From: Schistocerca nitens
Lineage: Eukaryota; Arthropoda; Insecta; Orthoptera; Acrididae
Assembly: GCF_023898315.1 (NCBI RefSeq)
Contig: NC_064622.1
Span: forward strand, 350,467,234-350,531,233
Length of the DNA stretch: 64,000 bases
Reading direction: 5' to 3'
Position numbers and translations under genes: made by a program. Shown here piece after piece: positions 22,350 through 33,412 of the stretch. The stretch's first letter is position 1. Every line of letters begins with the position of its first letter. A model generated the notes under the pieces. The model did not search any database, was not told where the DNA came from, and saw nothing but the letters and a program-made list of their open reading frames with translations.

Positions 22350-22870
22350 AACGTCTGACCATATGGGATATCAAGCGAAGTTTGGGACTACATTAAGGAC
22401 TTCATGTTAGGGAGGTACCCTGCTGTTCAGGTTGTATACTAATGACCTTGCAGACAATATACATAGCAACTTAAGACTTTTCGCAGGTGATGCAGTCATC
22501 AGTGCGGAAGCACTGACTGAAGAAGCTGCAGAAATATACAGTCGCACCTTGACAAGATTTTTAAACGGTTTTTAGATTGGCAACTTGTTTTAAATGTTCA
22601 GAAACGTAAAATTGAGTACTTCACAAAATTGAAAAACATAGCACCCCATGACTACAGGATTAACAAGACGCAATTGAAGTCGGTCAACTCATACAAATAT
22701 CTGTGAGTAACTCTTTGTAGGGATATGAAGTGAAATGATCTCTTAGTTTCAGTTGTAGGTAGCGCAAGTGACAGACTTCGGTTCCTTGGTAGGAAACTAT
22801 AGAAATGCAGTAAGTCTACACACTCATCAGTGAATGGCAAAACTTACATTGTGAGTTACCGTTCGTGATA
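22350..22870 (+). pseudogene. Non-LTR reverse transcriptase, 3' half of the split element
   Basis: Plus-strand frames show SSEVWDYIKDFMLGRY (the segment between motifs A and B), LFRLYTNDLADNIHSNLRLF and FAGDAVISAEAL, in which the YADD box has become FAGD. Later segments match the thumb. About 40 codons carrying the motif B GVPQGS block are deleted. It continues the RT that stops at 16594 and shares its strand and family. Confidence 0.75.
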
Positions 22871-24650
22871 CAACAAAACAGCGGAGTATACTACCGCCAT
22901 TGGAGAGCTAACAACGATAAAGTTTATTAATGGGCAAAGCAAACTTCATAACATATGTTCTTGATCAATTTTGTGGGGTAAAGTGCTGAGAAATGAAATA
23001 GCATTTCAAACCACCTATATTTATTTGGTAACAAAATATACACTTAAAAACATAACAACAGTATTTATAAGGGGATAAATAAATCCCCTGTGCCACCTCT
23101 AATACAGGCGGCCGGGACTGAGCGCGGCGTAAATGATTAACGTCCGATGTTATCAGACTACGATACCTCCAAAACTGTCTTCCCGACAAATCGTGACGTG
23201 ACGTGAAGGTCCGTTGTCTCCCTGTGCGAATGCCGCCATTTGAAATTGTGGAATGCTTTGACGTAACCAGTAGTGATCGACAGTGTGAATGTCTTAATAA
23301 AAATTAAGACCAGGAAAATCTAGAAGCAAAACATCCACTACAGTAGAACGGCTTAACACGACGAATTTTTTTTTAAATTCTGGTGAAAACGGGCGACCAA
23401 ACCTACCGTAAATCTTTCTTCCCAAGAAATCTTGACTTTGACTTCCCATCTGTTTCGTTACCTCAATTGAGAGTCGATCATAATAAACAAAACAATTAAC
23501 ATCTTTGGCATTGTGTGTATCTCGTCTGTGGTTTTGTTTGGCACTGTTTGAATTTGAATTGAGTGTGGCAGAATTCTTTTGTGCGGAGGAAAGCTTATTT
23601 AGCATATGTTGTGAGTCAATTTGTTTGTTTAGCGACATATATATTCTCGTATTAAGATGGTGATAAGAATTGTGTGTTGGTCTCGTATGTCACTGTCCTG
23701 CCCCGAAAGGAAACGAGCAGTCAACTTACGGCATTCTAGCGTTCAGCTGATTTGCTTTCCGCAGAATACCAAGGAAAATTTGAAGACCAGCATTGAATTT
23801 TTTTGTGTCTTTTTAATTTCGACTTTTGTTGTGGAACATATTGACTTTACAATAATGTGTCTGACAACTGAGTAACTATTTTGCCGTGTAACAGTTTCAG
23901 GGTGTGAGCTGCTTCCAACTTAATTGGTCGTGTTTATTTAATTCGCCAATTATGTTATGTTTGGTATGACTGATGTGTATTATCCGTCGATCATAGTGTC
24001 AACGTCATCGTGCTGTTAAGCTGTCGCGTTGCCGACCTAGAAGTCGTTTATTCGTGTATGCAGACTATTGGATTTGTGAGTTAGCCTCCTAATAAGGTTC
24101 TGATTTAGTCAAATTGCTTTCACTTACGTTTTAATGTCTTTCAGTTCTTGCTAAGTTATAAACAACTGTTTACGATTGTGTTTAATGAAATAATGATGTG
24201 AAAAATTCTCATGTTTGTTGGTAAATTTGCACACGTTAAGGAATTTATAATCATAAAGCCACTTTTTAAGATTTGCTTTAATCGCGTGTAGTGCTTCAGC
24301 TTCATTGAACGTATTTGTAACACAATGTTTATGTCAGAAATTACATTTGTTGACATGAGAGCAATATACTACATAACCTCTCTTAAGGAGCACAATCGTA
24401 TGTCAGTGGGAGGGACTTATGGTGAGAAGTTGGAAACAGCAAGTTGTGGTCAGTAAAGCCAACAATCTACTCTTACTGTTCCCCACACCTGCAATTGGGA
24501 GCAACACACACACGTCACAGTTGTAGTTCAAAGAATGTACTGATATCACCATACATTCTACATACATATAAATATAAGTGGTCCTCCATGCACAATGGCC
24601 CCTACCTTTGCATTGTCTGAGAATTTTAAGTGTATCTCTTGTGTGTAGGT
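22871..24650. other. Stretch with one repeat copy and no supported gene
   Basis: Around 23170-23290 lies the inverted relative of the repeat at 3511-3660. A modestly CpG-rich patch occurs at 23100-23210 (GCGGCCGGGACTGAGCGCGG). The minus-strand frame at 23294-23638 has no family motif. Nothing else is supported. Confidence 0.35.
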
Positions 24651-24651
24651 G

Positions 24652-24654
<3 letters not shown>

Positions 24655-24720
<66 letters not shown>
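24655..24720. repeat. (TG)n microsatellite
   Basis: An uninterrupted TG dinucleotide run of about 66 bp. It lies just left of the RTE-like relic. Confidence 0.95.
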
Positions 24721-24723
<3 letters not shown>

Positions 24724-24839
24724 AACTTAAAGTCCACAATGAACAGAGAGGTTGCATTCAACAATATCACAAGCCCTCACATCTTGAGATACTGAGTAGA
24801 GGTTTGTAATTTAATTTAGGACATTAACACGAGGTACGA

Positions 24840-26228
24840 TGATCAGGAACTTTATGCTTCCAGGCCCCCTCCCATTCTTGAGGTAATACTGGCAGGCCGC
24901 ATTCTGCTTCAACAAACTGCCTCCATTCCTTTCTATTTTGTTCTCATTTCCTCTAGGTTTTTCAGTTCCCAGGGCTGACTGGTCATCCATCCAGCACTGC
25001 CTTCATGTTATGGGTGTCTGCTGTTTGGCTTCCCTTTGAGTGCATTCTGCACCTGTCTTTCTTGTAGGCCTATACGTGTTACATGGCCCACCCATTGGAT
25101 TGTTCTGCTCTTCAGCTTTTGTAGGAGTGTTAGTTGTTGCTTCAAGAGGTAGATTTCCTTGATTTTCCTCTTCCTCTATTCTCCTTTATGTAAAATCAGT
25201 CCCCATCTCTTCTTTTAAATATTAATAGTATTTTATATTGTCGTTTAGTCATGCCCCAGGTTTCTGAACCTGGTCATATCACTGTGTTGTATATTCTCAT
25301 TTTAATGCTCGCTCATATTAATTTTGAGCTTAGCATTTTCCTGAGGCAATACCTGTATTTCATTCCCACTGCCATTTGTTTCCTGACGTCCATTGGTGTG
25401 CTCTGTTGCTGGTAAACCAGGGTCCCAAGTATTTGAAGTGGTGAACTCTCTTGAACCTCATGCCATATGTCTCAAATCCTTGCTACTCTTGTCTTCTTCC
25501 TAATTGTGTGAACTCTGTTCTGTCTCGTCTTGATTTACTTTTAGCCCAACCTTCTGTACATATTTGTCTATTTTCTGATAAATTTCTTTTAACTCATGGT
25601 TTAATTCCTTTAGCAGTACTATGTCATTTGCATATGCGAGAAAATTGAAATTAACGTTTATCTGCACTCCAGTCCACTCCTGTTACCTACATTCGTTTAA
25701 TGCTTTCTATAAGGTGACGTTGAATAGAACACACATGAGAGTATCCTATTGTTGGAGACCTGTCACAGTCTCGAACATTTCTGATGTGACCCCTCGAAAA
25801 CGAACTGCTGTCCTCGATTCATCCATAGAAGTTTGCGCTATTCTCAATAGCTTCTCATAGTTTCTGAAGCCACATGGTGCACTATATAGGCTATTCCTGT
25901 GGATGATGATGTATGCACATTGAAGACTAATGAGTAGATTATAGATATACCTGTCATGTTGCAGTGTTTTCAAACAATTCTCTTAGGGTGAAAATGTGAT
26001 CTGTTGTCGATCAGTTGGATCGAAAGCCAGCCTGGTATTTCTGTATGTTGTTCTCTATAAATGGTTGTAATTTTCTGAGGATAATGACTGACAGTATCAG
26101 GCTTCTGGATGACTTTTCTGAACTGTACCCCATTCTCTAGTTCATTTCCTTCACCACTTTTACTTTCCCTTCAACTCTTCCACCAGGAGGAGGAGCCACT
26201 GGCTCCGAAACCTTGTTACAGTTAAACC

Positions 26229-26280
<52 letters not shown>

Positions 26281-27660
26281 CTCCTGCTGCTACTTGGTGA
26301 GTAGACTTTTTATCCATTCATTTAGGGCCTACATTATTTTGTCAATAACCCCATTCCATTTTGCTTCCTTTCTTGTAGGCCTACATTGGATGTATTATGG
26401 GCAATTTTCAGTCTTCAGGCCATCTGTCACTCTTCCATATCAACAGGATTAGTTTATATATCTCTTACGTGCCAGCTGTCACCTCCCTCTTTGATTAATT
26501 CTCCTGTTATGCTATCCTCCACTGGGGCCTTGTTATTTTTGAGTCTTTTGATTACAATCTTCACATTTTCTTCAGTCACTTCCCATTCATCTTTCCTCCA
26601 TGGTGTCTTCAGGTAGCATCTGCTCTGGGTCAGGGTGATCCAAGAGTTTTGAGAAATATTTTCTCCATTTTCTACTGTTCTTTCTTTGTCTTTTCCAAGT
26701 TGCTGTTTTAATCTCTAATAAAAAAAGACTGGGCTCTGAAATTCACGTTTCAGAATTTTGATGCCCTGGGAAAATTGTCATGGATTCTTGTTTTGGCTCT
26801 CCTCTTGTTCTAGTAAACTGGTTAGATAGCCTATATCCTCATCTCAGTTCTCAGGATTCGCTTCATCTCCTTTCTGATGTTAAGAAAATGTTCCTTTTCT
26901 GCTCATTCTCCCTGTCTGCCAGCCACTTACCCCTCATTTTCCTTCTGTCTTCTGTAGCCTTCTGGCATGTCTTGTTAAACTGTTTTCTCTTTTTGATTCT
27001 CTTCTTTCTTCCCAACGTATCTTCAGTTATGCTTATGTGGACTTTATCTCCTTCCACTTTTCCTCAATGTTCTCTCTTGCTTCCAGATATTCTAGGGCCG
27101 CAAACTAGTTTTGATTTCCATAGAATATTATTCTTTAGGCCTAATTGCACTTTCTCATGGCTTCTCAACATTCAAAGCAGGTTGTACTGTCTCTTTCTTA
27201 TATGTGTAGGTGAACATCATTTTAAGTCTACACAGAATGAGGAAGTGGTCTGATCCACATTGGTGCCTTTGTATGAGCTGGTGTCCATGACTATGTGTTT
27301 ACAGTACTGGTCCACAAAGGTGTGACCTATCTGGTTGGTGGTTCTTCCATCAAGTGAACACAAGGTTCCCTTGTATGTTCTGCTGTATTCAAAGTAAGTT
27401 GAACCTACTCTCATATTCTTTGAGATAGCAAAGTTGATCATCCTCTGACTGTTGTCATTGGTCTCGTCCTATAACTGGTATGCAGAATTCTTCTTGTCTT
27501 CCATTTCCATTAAAATTTCCCATGACTATCTTGATGACTCTAGTTGGTGTGCTCTCAGTTGTTTGCTGTAGTTTGTCATAGAACTCTTCCTTTTCCTTGT
27601 ACGTTTTATATTTGGTCGGGGTATGGTTATTGATAAGTACAATGTCTGACTGACTCATAT
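24840..27660 (-). pseudogene. RTE-like non-LTR retrotransposon relic (endonuclease and RT)
   Basis: On the minus strand, 27455-27658 shows IKIVMGNFNGN (the GDFN block with D changed to N) and EFCIPVIGRD. The frame at 27217-27441 shows INFAISKNMRVGSTYFEYSR, LDGRTTNQIGHTFVD and SYKGTNVDQ, the C-terminal endonuclease blocks. A basic linker follows (KKRIKKRKQFNKT near 27000). RT segments follow at 25746-25973 (MDESRTAVRFRGVTSEMFET, VTGLQQ) and near 25430-25450 (FKRVHHFKYLG). Order and motifs match RTE-clade elements. Many stops are present. A (TG)n run at 26230-26279 has grown inside the RT. Confidence 0.75.
26230..26279. repeat. (TG)n microsatellite inside the RTE relic
   Basis: About 50 bp of uninterrupted GT/TG dinucleotides inside decayed RT sequence. 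Confidence 0.95.
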
Positions 27661-28299
27661 CAGCAAATAAACTACTTCATGGAGTTTGCAAATTTTCCAC
27701 AAAGGAGGACTAAAGATTACGCACCAAACCGATAACTTCATTTGGGAGACATTAAAGGAAGGCGTCCCACACATAACCTGCTTAAAAGAGTTTTGTGCCA
27801 GCTGGAGTTATCTGTAAATGGGTGTGGGCTTAGATTTCAGGGGAACTTGCATTGAAAGAATAATCCTTATGAGACTGAAAAAATATCGTCACTCTGAAAT
27901 GAAAACAAAACCCTAACCCAAATTAGGACAGTGTGTTTGAAAGTGGATAGCTTTGCACATCCGTGAAATGTAAATCTGCTGTTGAGTAACCATCAGTAGC
28001 ATCTTACTTCACCTTGTGCATTGAAACATGCTCAGATTATTCTTGGCAAGCTGCCGGTGTGACGTTTGAGACTTTCCTGAGCTCAAGCCTGCCCCACTCC
28101 TTGACTGCAGCGTTCCTGGAGTAATACAGTGTTGAAGGTATTCCTGTGATGATGTACTGTAAGTTGAAGGTGATCCCAAACATGCTCAGTCAACTTCTTT
28201 TTCACAGATAATAGTTGATAGTCTCCTGGGAGCAAACTTCATTAGTTAAGTGCAGTGTGCTTATACGTTATTGTCTGTAAAGATAAACCTATTGCTTAA

Positions 28300-29090
28300 A
28301 TTTAGGATTTAGGATTGGACGGTAAGTTAGGGGACCCCATCCCAATACTGCACAGACCTCAGAATGTGACTCACCTCTCTGCTGAATCCCTATGCCTGAA
28401 TGCCCAAGATGTGCATTGGTACCCTACCTTCTGAACAACGATCATCTGGTGTCGCACAAATCCTCATTGCAGAGAACCTGACAAATCCACAGCTTGTGGC
28501 CTAGTGGCTAGTGTTGCTACCTCTGGATCACGGAGTCCCGGTTTGATTCCCGGCTGGGTTGGGGATTTTTTCTGCCCGGGGAATGGGTGTTTGTGTTGTC
28601 CTCATCATTCCATCATCATTCATGAAAGTGAAAGTGGCGAGCACCCCACAAACCAATCATCATCATCAGAACATGACAACATTTACCCAAGTTCGATTCC
28701 AGGCATTCCCTTGCACGTTATGCCACACAGCAATTTACTGTTTGTATTGGACACCTTGGGACTGTTTTGATTATGTGGATATGACTACATACTGTCTGGG
28801 TTGACATGACCATCCCAATTGTCTCCAAAGAAAATGCCACACACTGTTGCGCTCTCCTTGACGTACCTAGGAGCCGTAGTTTGTAGGTAGCGATATTCCG
28901 TTGGTTTTATTGGCTGTGGACAGCTGTTCCAGGGCAGATATTCATGTTTTGTGTGTTTGGATAATGTTTGATTATTGGAATGACATTGTTGAGGTGTACA
29001 CTAGTGTGGCTGGCAACTTCCTTTACGGACAACCCTTCTTGCTGTAAAGTGACAGTGCCTTCATTGCATGCTTCTTTGTGGCTGCCTAAA
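28300..29090 (-). pseudogene. Tc1-like transposase relic split by a SINE
   Basis: Read on the minus strand, the segment right of the SINE (28680-29060) contains VTLQQEG-like and EVASHTSVHLNNVI-like pieces, then VSTQTVCSHI and a linker resembling the second helix-turn-helix of Tc1 transposases. Left of the SINE (28300-28490) the frame continues with a decayed stretch that fits the region around the first catalytic aspartate (FVRHQMIVVQKVGYQ). Terminal repeats could not be located and many stops are present, so the limits are approximate. Confidence 0.5.
28485..28668 (+). repeat. tRNA-derived SINE with (CAT)n tail and 11 bp TSD
   Basis: The A box region reads TGGCCTAGTGGCTAG and the B box GGTTTGATTCCC, typical internal pol III promoter boxes of a tRNA-derived SINE. 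The body includes TTGTGTTGTCCTCATCAT and the tail is (CAT)n. Direct repeats GAACCTGACAA (28474-28484) and GAACATGACAA (28669-28679) bound it. It belongs to a third SINE family, different from those at 6540 and 7376. Confidence 0.85.
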
Positions 29091-29724
29091 GACCAAATGT
29101 TTTAGAGATAGCAGCTGAATGTATGTTTGAATGATGTGGCTGTGGTGTATGCCACATTTCAGCAGCAACTACCTGTGGTGACAATACTTCTTGTGATCAA
29201 CTGAGGTTGGCAGTACTACTTGTCTGCTTTTATCGGTGACCTAACTGTGTTGTGTTGTGTGATGTCATGATGGCATGACATAAAGTAAATGATTTTGTTG
29301 CTGGAATATGCAGTGGCACTGTGGCATGGGAGCTTTAGGTTTCTAAATTATTCTTGCGTGGTATTAGTGATTCATTGGTCTGCTTTAGTGCTGTTTGGAA
29401 GAAAAATATCAGAACTGTTTGTGGCTGTTAGTTCATGAGTTATTTTGATATTGGCAGTTATCGGAATAGATTTGTTTTTGGGTATAGAATTATCAGTGCA
29501 GTATGTTGTTTATGGTTGGCATTTTTATTTTACGTTTTATATTTTGTTAGTTAATATGACAATGAATTTCATGAATAGGTTGCGTCGTGTCACTATGGAG
29601 GGTAATGCATTGACCATGATTAAAATTTTGCAGCTGTTAAGTCCAATTGCTTAATATGTGAAGAGTCACATTTGTGGAGATTGTATGAGATTGATCAAAG
29701 TTGCTGAATCTCGGACAAGGAACC

Positions 29725-30078
29725 AGGGTAAAATTTTACTTACAACATCCACAATGTAGTTTGCTAATGTTGGCAACACAATTGATCTGTGCAAGCACAC
29801 TGATTAAATATATCAGTATTTTTTAATTATGTCATTGGAGGATATAGGTGGATCGGTGTTTTTTAATTAAATCATGGGAAAAGGCAGGTGGATCAATGAT
29901 TTTTTAATATATTGAACATGCGACTCTATTAGGAATAAACATTAATTCACCCACCTTTTCCCATGATTTAAATAAAAAACATTGATCCACGTACTCTGTG
30001 TGCTCCTGCAGAGCAATTGCACATTACCAACATTTGCACACTATACCGCTGCTGCCGTAAGTAAAATTTAACTCGGAC
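29725..30078. mobile_element. Fold-back or MITE element, about 350 bp
   Basis: The outer inverted arms (about 29726-29786 and 30010-30077) share TAAAATTTTACTTAC and GCTAATGTTGGCAA-like sequence. The inner arms share AATCATGGGAAAAGG with its reverse complement near 29950-29970. The two ends therefore fold back on each other. No coding capacity and no clear target duplication. Confidence 0.65.
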
Positions 30079-30159
30079 CAGTATATTTGGTGATGTCGCT
30101 GGCACACCATAAGGCACCAAATACAAATTAAAAATGAAATCACAGCGTCTGCCTTAAAA

Positions 30160-30480
30160 ACTATGTAAATACCATAAAAGCTCTATTGCCAAAAGTAATC
30201 AATGAACAGATCCAATCTGGCTGTTTTCCCAAGTGCATACCTAAAGCAAGCAAAACTAATAGGTACTCATACTTAAAAATGATGATGCAGAACATGTAGA
30301 AAACTACAGACAAGTGTCCATCAATTTGAAAATTATTGAAACACTAATGGAAAAATAGATTAATGAAGTATGTAAATAAATTTAACCTTATTTGTAATGA
30401 ACAACATTGTTCCAGGCCCAGAAGAGGTTCAGAATCTGCTATTGCAATTATCCATAATTGCATGAGTGTAGTTAAAAATT
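30160..30480 (+). pseudogene. Non-LTR reverse transcriptase fragment
   Basis: The frames read VINEQIQSGCFPKC, then after a frame change LICNEQHCSRPRRGSESAIA. The pair matches the SGxFPxxLK and NxLxxxQHGFRxGxSTxxA blocks of jockey-like RTs. It is a short internal piece with stops; neither end is visible. Confidence 0.6.
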
Positions 30481-30860
30481 AAAAGTATAAAAAGTTTTTT
30501 GTCATTTCGTTAAAAATTTATGAAGAATTAGATTTTCAAATTTTTGTTAAAAATTGCTACATCCTGGAGTAGTAACTTGCAATTTTCTCTGTAACCAGAT
30601 GCAATACAGAATGGAAATGTCATTTTAATGGCCTTTAGATATGGTTTCATTTGGTATGCAGCATGATGGTGTTTAAAATATTAAATAAATTTTAAGTTTC
30701 TAAAAAAGCCATCTTAGGTAGGACATCCACTGCATGAATGACATCTGGCTATTCTGGGTATGCAAAAGTAAGAGATGGACCTCATGGACGAGAACATGTC
30801 ACTTTTAGTTTGTCTTCCTCTTCACCTTTCCCAAAAATGTGTGCAAGCCACCACTTGTTG

Positions 30861-31305
30861 TTACACGCTGTTTTTATGTATCCACATATACCTGGCAATG
30901 ACAGTGGTTTTTTTGGGTTTGGTGGTTAACCAGTATAACGAACTTGAAGCATATGATGAGATCTTGACAAAGCATTTTGTCATGTCTGAAACTACAGTAG
31001 TGAATACATGACTTGTTTGAGTCGCTGGATTTGCTAATGCTTTGCAGAAATGACTGTTTAGAAATGAGGTCTTTGCTATGAAGTTGTCCCGAGTTACAAA
31101 TGTAAAATGTACTCCAGAAATGTTGTCCAGTGCCCAGTTGAAAGATTGCTGAGGTGTAAGAATTTGATTGTCATATGGCTGTTGCAAACTTTCTCGGTTT
31201 GCCAATCTCTTGACTGTGCCACCAACTTCATCACTAGGCCCTTTCCGTGAGATGTTGCTGAAAAGTTCCATTCAGCCTTTATGCCAAACGCAGCTTGATG
31301 CCCCC
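30861..31305 (-). pseudogene. TE-associated protein fragment of unknown function
   Basis: Minus-strand frames carry HQAAFGIKAEWNFSATSHGK and then GPSDEVGGTVKRLANRESLQ, QILTPQQSFNWALDNISGVH and FTFVTRDNF. The ATSHGKxxxDGxGGTVKR pattern recurs, from memory, in many copies in arthropod genomes, where it belongs to repeated, probably transposon-encoded proteins. The biochemical role is not known to me. One frameshift lies near 31265. The N-terminal part is missing, because the LINE copy begins directly to the right. Confidence 0.5.
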
Positions 31306-31949
31306 CGCCCCCCCTGCCCCTGTGGATCCAAGGGTAAGAATAGGCCTGAGGTATTCCTGCCTGTCGTAAGAGGTGACTAAAAGGATTTTTATACATTTCG
31401 GCATTTATGTGATGGTACCCTGTAAGGTTTGACCTACATTTTTCATAAGAGTGAGCCAAATGGGGAAGGGCGCCTTACATGGTGCACTGCATCCTTTGTG
31501 CATTGAAATCTTTAGCCCACTTTCTCGTCATCGTGTTGCCCATTCTCCATCTCTTGGGCGAGGACACCTTCCTGGGTGCATTTTCCACCATGCAGTGTCG
31601 CTTTCTGCGTTGACGATAAACATGGACTTCGTTGCACCTGATATCCAGCATGGTAGCCAGTCCTGGTGGGACTGCCATGTACCTTGTTGGTTGTAACCCT
31701 CTGACCACACAGGGATTGCTCTGCTGACGCCTGCGCCTTAACTCCCCCTGTATGCCAAGGGGTAGATGCCCATCTGCCTGGGGCATCAGGACTCCCAGCA
31801 GTGGCCATCCTGCCAAGTGGCCTTTGCTGCGGCTGGCTGGTACCCATGGGGCGGGCCCCTGGTTGGAGTGGGTGGCATCAGGGCGGATGACACGTGATGA
31901 AGCATAGTCCATCATCTCTTGCTGATGGTGAAACACCAGCAGTCTCTAA

Positions 31950-33117
31950 GCGTTCATGAGCTCAATTCAATGCACGGAAGTATGACCCCCAAATCATCCC
32001 CCCCCAGGCCACACTGTGGGAGGAACGTTAGGCTAAGAATGGCAACGGATCTTATTCACCCCGGAATCTTGTGTGTTCGAGAGCTGGTGGGGATTCTTTC
32101 ATGACGATGAAGCCTCAGTTTTTTGTTGAGCTTTTAGAGGACAAGTTTGGGGAGGTGGAGGGCTTGCCCAAAATGAGATCTGGGTCAGTCTTGATCAAAA
32201 CAGCATCGAGGGCCAGTCACGGGCGTTACTCACTTGTGACAAGCTGGGGGTGTTTCTGTAACCATCACACCCCATAAGAACTTAAATGTGGTCCAGGGTA
32301 TCATATTTCACAGGGACCTTCTTTTGCAGTCTGATAATGAGCTGCGTGCCAATTTAGAGCGGTGAGGTGTACATTTTGTCCGGCGTCTCCATCGAGGTCG
32401 GAGGGATAATCAGGTTGCCACCGGCGCCTTTATCTTGGCCTTCGAGGGTGATACATTGCTCGAGAAGATCAAGGTGATGGTCTACTGCTATGATGTAAAG
32501 CCCCATATCCCTTCCCCGATGTAGTGCTTTAAGTGCTGGAAGTTTGGCCATATGTCTTCTCGCTGTACTTCCAGTGTCACATGTCGAGATTGTGGACGCC
32601 CATCACATCCCAATACTCAATGTTCCCCGCCTCCCATCTGTGTCAGCTGCGGAGAGCACCATTCACCTTGCTCATCAGACTGCAGAATTCTCCAGAAAGA
32701 ATGGAAAATCATGGAGTACAAGACCCTTGACAGACTGACCTACACTGAGGCTAAGAGGAAATTTGAACACCTGCATCCTGTATGTATGACATCGTCTTAC
32801 GCCACTGCTACAACAGTTCTGGCACCATCAGCTCTGCCAACCCCAGTCACCTCTCAGAGCCGGAAGACTACACCTGCCCCCTCGATGGTGGGGGGCATTT
32901 CCCCCCTGTTGCTCCTGCACCAAGCAACACCCCCCAACCATCAGGGATGTCCATCCCCACTTCTAAACTGGAGAAGCGTAAGTCTTTCTTCGGCTTCTCT
33001 CGCTAAGAAGGGGTCCCTTGGGTCACTCTCTTTCCAGGTTTCTGCTACTGGGAAAGGTGACACCCGCCAGTGGCTGAAGAGCCCAAAAGCAGCTGGTCGT
33101 AGAGCGTCACACTAATC
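31950..33117 (+). pseudogene. LINE copy 1 ORF1 (gag-like) with CCHC zinc knuckles
   Basis: The clear part is 32520-33115. It has CFKCWKFGHMSSRC directly after a stop, then CRDCGRPSHPNTQC and CVSCGEHHSPC, three consecutive CCHC-type knuckles of the kind that bind element RNA. A Pro/Ser-rich tail follows. Upstream (31950-32520) frames change often and show only scattered similarity to ORF1 proteins. A lysine-rich segment at 33140-33260 (KEKREKSKKKTPKTKE) in another frame is the ORF1 C-terminus after a frameshift. Confidence 0.7.
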
Positions 33118-33412
33118 CTCAGTCCCAGAGACTGAATCAGTGAAGTCCTCCCAGCCAGGGAAACCCAAGGAGAAACGAGAGAAATCCAAAAAGAAAACCC
33201 CTAAGACCAAGGAAATTGCGGTGGCGCCCACACCACCGCTACCAACAAGTTCTGCATCTGAGGATGGGGTGGAGATTTTGGCGTCCGCTGAGGACATACA
33301 TCTTGCCAGGCCCTCTGACACAATGCATATAGACTGCTCACGCAATAAGTCGGTGGCAGCAGGTGACTCTGAGGTGTAAACTACCTCATTGAATGTTTGA
33401 TGCCTTCCCAGT

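Noticed and set aside
24558-24770. ORF encoding a His-Thr repeat
   Set aside because: It is produced by the (TG)n microsatellite read on the minus strand.
26780-27253. 157-codon plus-strand ORF with hydrophobic segments that look like membrane helices
   Set aside because: It is antisense to the RTE-like endonuclease-RT linker on the minus strand; the leucine and phenylalanine richness comes from the complement of lysine- and glutamate-rich codons.
31475-31936. 153-codon minus-strand ORF
   Set aside because: It lies entirely in the LINE 5' untranslated region on the antisense strand and shows no family motif.
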